Shown: positions 1 to 3,758 of the stretch, piece after piece
How positions within the stretch are numbered: position 1 is the first letter of the stretch
Layout: each line of letters starts with the position of its first letter
Assembly: GCA_025454125.1 (NCBI GenBank)
Contig: JALOPA010000536.1
Span: 1 to 6,450, forward strand
Source of the DNA: Thermodesulfobacteriota bacterium
GTDB taxonomy: Bacteria > Desulfobacterota > DSM-4660 > Desulfatiglandales > HGW-15
Direction of reading: 5' to 3'
Length of the DNA stretch: 6,450 nucleotides
Notes under the pieces: generated by a model
What the model was told of the DNA's origin: nothing
Seen by the model: only the letters and a program-made list of their open reading frames with translations
Database searches by the model: none
Made by a program: the position numbers and the translations under genes

Positions 1-429
1 GCTCAGGTAGCCGGCCCGGAGCTTCAATCGTTCGCGCAAAGCCGGGAAATAGGAAAGGGCCGCCGAGAGGTCGCTCTCGATCTCCGCCTTCCCCTCCTCC
101 CGAGAGTGGGCCCCGGCGCGGAGATTCTCCCAGACCGTCAGTTCGGCGAAAATGCACCGCCCTTCCGGGACCTGGGTGATCCCCAGGCGAACGATGGCGG
201 GCGGACGCATCCGATGGATCGCAATACCCTGGAACTCGATATTGCCTTTGGGGATGGCCCCGTATTGGTAGGGCAACAGGCCCGATATCGCGCGAAGCAA
301 CGTGGATTTGCCCGCCCCATTGGTCCCGAGAAGCGTGACCACTCCCGCATCGGGGACCTGGATGGAGATCCCTCTCAGGACCAGGATCGCGTCGTTGTAG
401 ACCACTTCGAGGCTGTTGATCTTTAGCAT
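1..429 (-). CDS. livF: LivF-type branched-chain amino acid/organic acid ABC transporter ATPase (partial)
   Basis: The first 143 residues of an ABC ATPase, reading off the left edge. The Walker A motif GTNGAGKST is at residues 35-43 and the Q-loop (ITQVPEGR, Gln86) follows. ELTVWENLRAGA and the closing AGYLS lead directly into where the LSGGEQQ signature of LivF proteins should begin, so signature, Walker B and H-loop lie outside the window. The ATG at 429 is chosen because an in-frame TGA sits only 11 codons upstream and MLKINSLEVVY is a typical LivF opening; the ribosome site before it is weak. LivF pairs with LivG to power the LivHM permease at the inner membrane, importing branched-chain amino acids or, in aromatic-degradation clusters, aromatic or dicarboxylic acids. 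It starts 30 bp after the broken gene upstream with no visible terminator, so it is probably the fourth cistron of the minus-strand operon. Family call is firm; substrate is unknown. Confidence 0.9.
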   Translation of the reverse strand, partial: MLKINSLEVVYNDAILVLRGISIQVPDAGVVTLLGTNGAGKSTLLRAISGLLPYQYGAIPKGNIEFQGIAIHRMRPPAIVRLGITQVPEGRCIFAELTVWENLRAGAHSREEGKAEIESDLSAALSYFPALRERLKLRAGYLS

Positions 430-459
430 CCGGATCTCGACTCGTTTCGATTTTGGTCA

Positions 460-620
460 TCAAGCAGGGGCAAGTTTCCGCCTCATTCTCTCGAGGGCGG
501 GCCGGGCCTCTTCCGCCATCCGTTCGAGCATGGCTTTGAAATTCTCATGGACCCAGTATTCCTGGCGCAGAAGATGGGGTGCTTGACCCCGAACAACTCG
601 GTGATGGCGGTTTGAAACAT
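460..620 (-). pseudogene. Nitronate monooxygenase-like gene remnant with internal deletion
   Basis: A start with its own ribosome site (AGGA, 7 nt before the ATG at 620) opens with MFQTAITELFGVKHPIFCA, which resembles the N-terminus of nitronate monooxygenase/2-nitropropane dioxygenase flavoproteins (usually over 300 residues). The similarity stops at about base 564. In that frame the reading continues as low-complexity junk to a TGA at 483-485. From about 567 to the TGA at 460-462 a different frame reads like a genuine helical C-terminus, starting RQEYWVHENFKAML and ending KLAPA. The simplest reading is one NMO-family gene that lost its middle, leaving about 19 N-terminal and 35 C-terminal residues out of frame. 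Alternatively the tail belongs to a second, unidentified gene. It lies 34 bp after the thiolase stop and 30 bp before livF, in operon position. No functional product is expected. Confidence 0.6.
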
Positions 621-654
621 CACCGTGTCCTACATTCACAGCTTGGAGTCCGAT

Positions 655-1863
655 TCAATCTCCATATCTTCCGAAGATTGAAATCGCACAGACGTTCATA
701 TGGGGCAGTCCACCCAGGTTATGGGTGAGCCCAAGTCTGGGGTCTTTTAATTGTCGCTCTCCGGCCCGCCCCAGAAGTTGTAAGTAAATTTCGTAGATCA
801 TACGCAGCCCGGAGGCTCCGATGGGATGGCCGAAGCATTTCAGCCCCCCGTCGACCTGGCAGGGGATCTTCCCGCCCCGGTCATAGAACCCATCCAGGGT
901 ATCTTTCCAAGCCTGCCCGCGTTCGGAGACATGGAGATCCTCGTAGGTCACCATTTCGGTGATGGAAAAGCAGTCGTGGACTTCCATCAAGCTGATTTCC
1001 TCCTTCGGCTTGCGTATCCCCGCTTCCTCGTAGGCCCGAAGGCTGCACTTGCTGGTAGTGACAAGGTGGTCCCCGGCCCATTCGTTGTAAGCCATCTCCT
1101 CCCCGCTGCTGAGAGCAAGTTGTATGGCTTTCACCGCTACCAGGTCCCTCTTGCCGAGGTCACGCGCGATCTCAGGGGTTGTGACTATGGCACAGGCAGC
1201 GCCATCACTGACCCCGCAGCAGTCAAAGAGCCCCAAGGGATGGGCGACAATAGGGGCCGCCAGGACCTGTTCCAACGTGATGGTCTGGCGCAAATGGGCT
1301 TTGGGGCTCAAAGCTCCGTTGGCGTGACTCTTCACCGATACGTGTCCGATGGCACGTTTGAGGTCGGTTTCCGAGACATTGTGTTTGGCGCGGTAGGCGC
1401 TGGCCAATTGGGCGAAGGAGCCGGGGAAACTCGCATTGGGCCACCACAACCAGTTCAACGTACCGGCATCAGAGCCCATAGGCGGCAAGCCTCCGTATCC
1501 TGCGTCTTTGAGTTTTTCGAATCCTAAGGCCAGGCAAATATCGTAGGCTCCTGAAGCTACGGCATACGCCGCCCCTCGAAACGCCTCGGTGCCCGTGGCA
1601 CAATAGTTTTCCACCCGGGTGACGGGGATATAGGGCAGGCGCAAGGTGGTGGCCATTGGAATCGCGCTCTGCCCGACACTGAGGAAATCAATACAATTTC
1701 CTTGCCATGCAGCCTGGATGTCGTTTTTACCAATGCCAGCGTCCTGAAGGCATTCCACAAAGGCCTCTATCATGAGTTCTTCTGCTCCCACGTCCCAACG
1801 CTCTCCGAAGCGTGAACAGCCCATACCCAGAATGACCACTTTGTCTCTGATGCCATTAGCCAC
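655..1863 (-). CDS. SCP2-type thiolase (acetyl-CoA acetyltransferase-like)
   Basis: A 402-residue thiolase-fold enzyme, the usual length for the SCP2/archaeal thiolase group. Visible active-site motifs are VENYCATGTEAF with the probable nucleophile Cys88, EVHDCFS (His296, Cys298), CFGHPIGASG (His346) and LTHNLGG (His381). The second cysteine that classical bacterial thiolases carry in a C-terminal CxG motif is missing there, as in SCP2-type enzymes, where the HDCF cysteine is thought to serve. The family cleaves 3-oxoacyl-CoA with CoA, or runs in reverse as a condensing enzyme, in the cytoplasm. The GTG at 1863 is preferred over the upstream ATG at 1893: it has a strong ribosome site (GGGAGGAG, 7 nt away), and the extra upstream residues (YFRNGRRRR) look like translated leader. 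It follows the HMGCS-like/DUF35 gene by 45 bp; DUF35 proteins are known partners of such thiolases (BbsA-BbsB, archaeal thiolase/DUF35/HMGCS, ChsH2-Ltp2). The true substrate cannot be read from the sequence. Confidence 0.9.
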   Translation of the reverse strand: MANGIRDKVVILGMGCSRFGERWDVGAEELMIEAFVECLQDAGIGKNDIQAAWQGNCIDFLSVGQSAIPMATTLRLPYIPVTRVENYCATGTEAFRGAAYAVASGAYDICLALGFEKLKDAGYGGLPPMGSDAGTLNWLWWPNASFPGSFAQLASAYRAKHNVSETDLKRAIGHVSVKSHANGALSPKAHLRQTITLEQVLAAPIVAHPLGLFDCCGVSDGAACAIVTTPEIARDLGKRDLVAVKAIQLALSSGEEMAYNEWAGDHLVTTSKCSLRAYEEAGIRKPKEEISLMEVHDCFSITEMVTYEDLHVSERGQAWKDTLDGFYDRGGKIPCQVDGGLKCFGHPIGASGLRMIYEIYLQLLGRAGERQLKDPRLGLTHNLGGLPHMNVCAISIFGRYGD

Positions 1864-1870
1864 TCGTCTT

Positions 1871-1878
1871 CTCCTCCC
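1871..1878 (-). promoter_or_regulatory. Ribosome binding site of the thiolase gene
   Basis: GGGAGGAG on the minus strand lies 7 nt before the GTG at 1863. It decides the start, because the longer reading from the ATG at 1893 would put this site inside the coding sequence. Confidence 0.75.
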
Positions 1879-1908
1879 GTTCCTGAAATACAACTCTCAA
1901 CGGTTACT

Positions 1909-2865
1909 CTATACCTGCGGTATGGCCTTCCAGAAATAACCGGTGAAACCCCGATTCGAATCATGGTATCGCTTGCGAAAGGAGAGGCGGACCGGCATGC
2001 CCACCTGGATGTCTTTCAGTCGACAGTCGGTGAAATCAGCCATGAACCGTCCTCCTCCCTCGAACTGAATCATCCCGTAAATAGCGGGCGGATCAGGGCA
2101 AGCGCTCAGCATATCGCCCGTATAGGTCATGACCCGGGCAGGGAGGTCCGCAAACGGGTGATCCTCCTGAGTGCTTACCCGGTTGCAATCCGGACGGACA
2201 CAGATATCCGTTTTGGGAAACTGGGGAGTTCCGCATTCGCGACATCGCCCCCCAACAAGACCCAGAATCATTTTTCGCTTTCTCCAGAGGACGGTCAAAG
2301 CCGTCTGGTTTGGTGCTTCACTTCGCATACCGGTATCTTTCGGGACCAGATCCCGGAAAAAAAGAAACTTGGGGTAATGATCCAAGGTGTTCTTAATCGA
2401 CAGGGTTCCCGTGAGCCCATGGCGCGATCCGCGAACCCTGATCTGATCAGTAACAACGAAACTCAGGACATCTGCACCCTGTCCAAATCCGGCCAACACA
2501 ATTCGCTGTCCGGGTTGCGTTTGATCCAGGGCGGAAGCCAACATCAGCAGGGGATGAGCTGTTCCGGTTTCACCACAAACCGCGTGGAGACTATCCACGA
2601 CTTTTTCGGGAAGGAAGCCCAAGCGTTTGGCGATTTTGGCGTGTTCGGCTTTGAAGGGGCATGGGAATATAAGCTTATCCACCCGTTCTACGGTCAAGCC
2701 GGTTTTCTTCAAGAACCCGGAAATAGCCTCAATCAAGATCTTGGAATAACCTTGATCTCGGACCCACCGTTCCTCCCAATTGTAGTCAAAGATCTTCCCG
2801 AATCCCCGGTAATGGTCTACGAAATCATATGAAAGCGAATAGGCATCCTCGAATTCAGCCAACAC
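1909..2865 (-). CDS. C-terminal part: second half of HMGCS-like domain plus Zn-ribbon/OB-fold DUF35 domain
   Basis: A 318-residue reading frame that is the downstream part of a gene cut by the 40-bp duplication at 2868-2948; its listed GTG start at 2865 is not a native start. Residues 1 to about 190 are the C-terminal half of an HMG-CoA-synthase-like thiolase fold (CGETGTAHPLL at about 97-107, LAGFGQGADVLSF at about 124-136). Residues from about 200 are a DUF35 module: a rubredoxin-like zinc ribbon with Cys208, Cys211, Cys222 and Cys227, then an OB fold (GRFMADF, VGMPVRLSF, GYFWKAIP). The second cysteine pair is spaced C-x4-C, wider than the usual C-x2-C. DUF35 proteins bind and position thiolase-type partners and can help bind CoA. 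The thiolase gene follows after 45 bp. Removing one 40-bp copy fuses this frame with the upstream one into a single 502-residue protein (482 if the 60-bp copy is removed too). Expression as it stands would need re-initiation or frameshifting. Confidence 0.8.
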   Translation of the reverse strand: MLAEFEDAYSLSYDFVDHYRGFGKIFDYNWEERWVRDQGYSKILIEAISGFLKKTGLTVERVDKLIFPCPFKAEHAKIAKRLGFLPEKVVDSLHAVCGETGTAHPLLMLASALDQTQPGQRIVLAGFGQGADVLSFVVTDQIRVRGSRHGLTGTLSIKNTLDHYPKFLFFRDLVPKDTGMRSEAPNQTALTVLWRKRKMILGLVGGRCRECGTPQFPKTDICVRPDCNRVSTQEDHPFADLPARVMTYTGDMLSACPDPPAIYGMIQFEGGGRFMADFTDCRLKDIQVGMPVRLSFRKRYHDSNRGFTGYFWKAIPQV

Positions 2866-3457
2866 GCCCTCCGTGCCTACCAGGACTGCCGCAGCGCCAT
2901 CGCCAAACCTCCGTGCCTACCAGGACTGCCGCAGCGCCATCGCCAAACAACATCTCGTGTGCGGATGCAGGCCGGGCTTCCCGGCTATCTGAAGCAACGA
3001 CGAGCATGCTCTTTTGACTCCCGCCCCTGATCACGCCCAAGGCAGTGACCAGTGCGCTGGTGCCGGCCTTCAGAGACGAAGTGAAATCGGCAGTAACGAT
3101 ATTTTCATTGAGATTCATTGCTGTGGCAAGAATGCCGGCATTTTGTCGGTCCGCAAAAATATTTTCATTGAGATTCATTGCTGTGGCAAGAATGCCGGCA
3201 TTTTGTCGGTCCGCAAAAGGAAGCGTGGTGGAGGCCAAGTAACAACCCCCTACTTGGTTTTTGTCCTTACCTGCCAGGCAGTCGCGAGCGGCTGCTGCCG
3301 ACATCGTAAGGCTGTCTTCATCCCAGTTGCATAAGGATCGCTCCCCCTGGGCTACCATTGCTGTTGCCGGGGCGTACCAGGCGTTTTGCCTGAGAATAGC
3401 TTTACGCTCAAGCCGTAGCCAAGGGACATAAGCTCCATAAGACGTTATGCCTACCAT
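2855..3457 (-). CDS. N-terminal part: HMG-CoA synthase-like (thiolase-fold) domain, frameshifted
   Basis: The first 183 residues belong to the HMG-CoA synthase/KAS III branch of the thiolase fold; the last 17 are out-of-frame sequence after the 40-bp duplication. The ATG at 3457 begins MVGITSYGAYVPWLRL, a normal start for bacterial and archaeal HMGCS-like proteins, and an AAAGGAGA ribosome site lies about 11 nt upstream. Family landmarks are GGCYLASTTLPFADRQNA (69-86), DFTSSLKAGTSAL (124-136) and FGDGAAAVLVG (171-181). Compared with archaeal HMGCS (ACKAGTA), the catalytic cysteine position is Leu129, so it is probably not an HMG-CoA synthase. Residues 81-100 are repeated exactly as 101-120 by the 60-bp duplication. 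This is the first gene of the operon behind the sigma-54 promoter. The intact form would be a fusion with DUF35, acting with the thiolase next door. Family call is strong; function is inferred. Confidence 0.8.
   Translation of the reverse strand: MVGITSYGAYVPWLRLERKAILRQNAWYAPATAMVAQGERSLCNWDEDSLTMSAAAARDCLAGKDKNQVGGCYLASTTLPFADRQNAGILATAMNLNENIFADRQNAGILATAMNLNENIVTADFTSSLKAGTSALVTALGVIRGGSQKSMLVVASDSREARPASAHEMLFGDGAAAVLVGTEVWRWRCGSPGRHGGRVG
2868..2948. repeat. Perfect 40-bp tandem direct duplication inside the HMGCS-like gene
   Basis: Copies at 2868-2907 and 2908-2947 are identical, and the identity runs one base further (2948). The unit is not a multiple of three and shifts the reading frame just after FGDGAAAVLVGTE. 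With one copy removed the reading becomes GTEGVLAEFEDAY and the two halves join without a stop. Confidence 0.95.
3099..3218. repeat. Perfect 60-bp tandem direct duplication inside the HMGCS-like gene
   Basis: Copies at 3099-3158 and 3159-3218 are identical, exactly 2 x 60 bases with no extra shared base at the ends. The unit is in frame and doubles the 20-residue block FADRQNAGILATAMNLNENI. Homologous thiolase-fold proteins have this block once, so the second copy would be an insertion in the core of the first half-domain. Confidence 0.95.
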
Positions 3458-3535
3458 CCTGATTTATTCTCCTTTCTGAAAGATCCTCTAAAGTGATCTC
3501 ACGTGTTTCTCTCTTGCTTTAAGGGTTTGCGAACT

Positions 3536-3551
3536 TGCATGCAGAATGCCA
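3536..3551 (-). promoter_or_regulatory. Sigma-54 (-24/-12) promoter for the thiolase operon
   Basis: The minus strand reads TGGCATTCTGCATGCA. Compared with the consensus TGGCAC-N5-TTGCW it has the full TGGCA block, the invariant GG (3550-3549) and GC (3538-3537) with exactly 10 bases between them, and TGCA in the -12 box. The predicted start site is near 3525, giving a leader of about 68 nt to the ATG at 3457. A sigma-54 activator gene lies immediately divergent, which strongly supports the call. Confidence 0.75.
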
Positions 3552-3627
3552 CCAAAGAGCATTTAGTTAACTAGCTGAAGTCGTTAGCCAAAACACATTG
3601 GATCTCCTGCTTTAAGAAAAAGCGAGG

Positions 3628-3661
3628 TATCCAAATAAGATAAATTCTTGCTATTTGGATA
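3628..3661. promoter_or_regulatory. Inverted repeat, probable activator binding site (UAS)
   Basis: TATCCAAATA (3628-3637) and TATTTGGATA (3652-3661) form a perfect 10-bp inverted repeat with a 14-bp spacer, so the half-site centres are 24 bp apart, about two helical turns. The centre is about 120 bp upstream of the predicted sigma-54 start site, a normal enhancer distance. A weaker half-site (ATTGGAT, 3597-3603) lies nearer the promoter. The bound protein is inferred to be the product of the adjacent regulator gene. Confidence 0.6.
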
Positions 3662-3675
3662 GTTCTAAGTAGAAT
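3648..3675 (+). promoter_or_regulatory. Sigma-70-like promoter for the regulator gene
   Basis: TTGCTA (3648-3653), a 16-bp spacer and TAGAAT (3670-3675) give a fair -35/-10 match on the plus strand. The predicted start site near 3682 leaves a leader of about 77 nt. The right arm of the inverted repeat overlaps the -35 box and spacer, so binding there could repress this promoter. The match is reasonable but such sequences also occur by chance in AT-rich DNA. Confidence 0.4.
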
Positions 3676-3743
3676 GCTAGGCTGTTTGCAAATAAAGGCT
3701 TCAGAGTTGCTTTCTCAATTCACAGTGTCTCTCTGGTAAATTT

Positions 3744-3749
3744 GGAGGG
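3744..3749 (+). promoter_or_regulatory. Ribosome binding site of the regulator gene
   Basis: GGAGGG lies 9 nt before the ATG at 3759. It supports that start over internal ATG codons such as the one encoding Met18. Confidence 0.7.
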
Positions 3750-3758
3750 TAGCTGCTG

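Noticed and set aside
430..654. Transcription terminator between thiolase and livF
   Set aside because: No GC-rich hairpin followed by a T-run is visible on the minus strand; the spacing favours continued transcription.
826..1527. Long plus-strand open frame (233 codons) opposite the thiolase gene
   Set aside because: It is the antisense shadow of a clearly conserved thiolase, has no family motifs of its own and no convincing ribosome site.
1963..2832. Long plus-strand open frame (289 codons) opposite the DUF35 part
   Set aside because: Antisense shadow; the minus strand carries zinc-ribbon cysteines and OB-fold motifs, whereas the plus-strand translation resembles nothing.
2868..3218. CRISPR or other interspersed repeat array
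   Set aside because: The repeats are two separate head-to-tail duplications inside a coding sequence, with no spacers and different units.
3472..3482. Small palindrome CTTTCTGAAAG over the ribosome site of the HMGCS-like gene
   Set aside because: Only a 4-bp A/T-rich stem with a 3-nt loop; too weak to be a regulatory hairpin.
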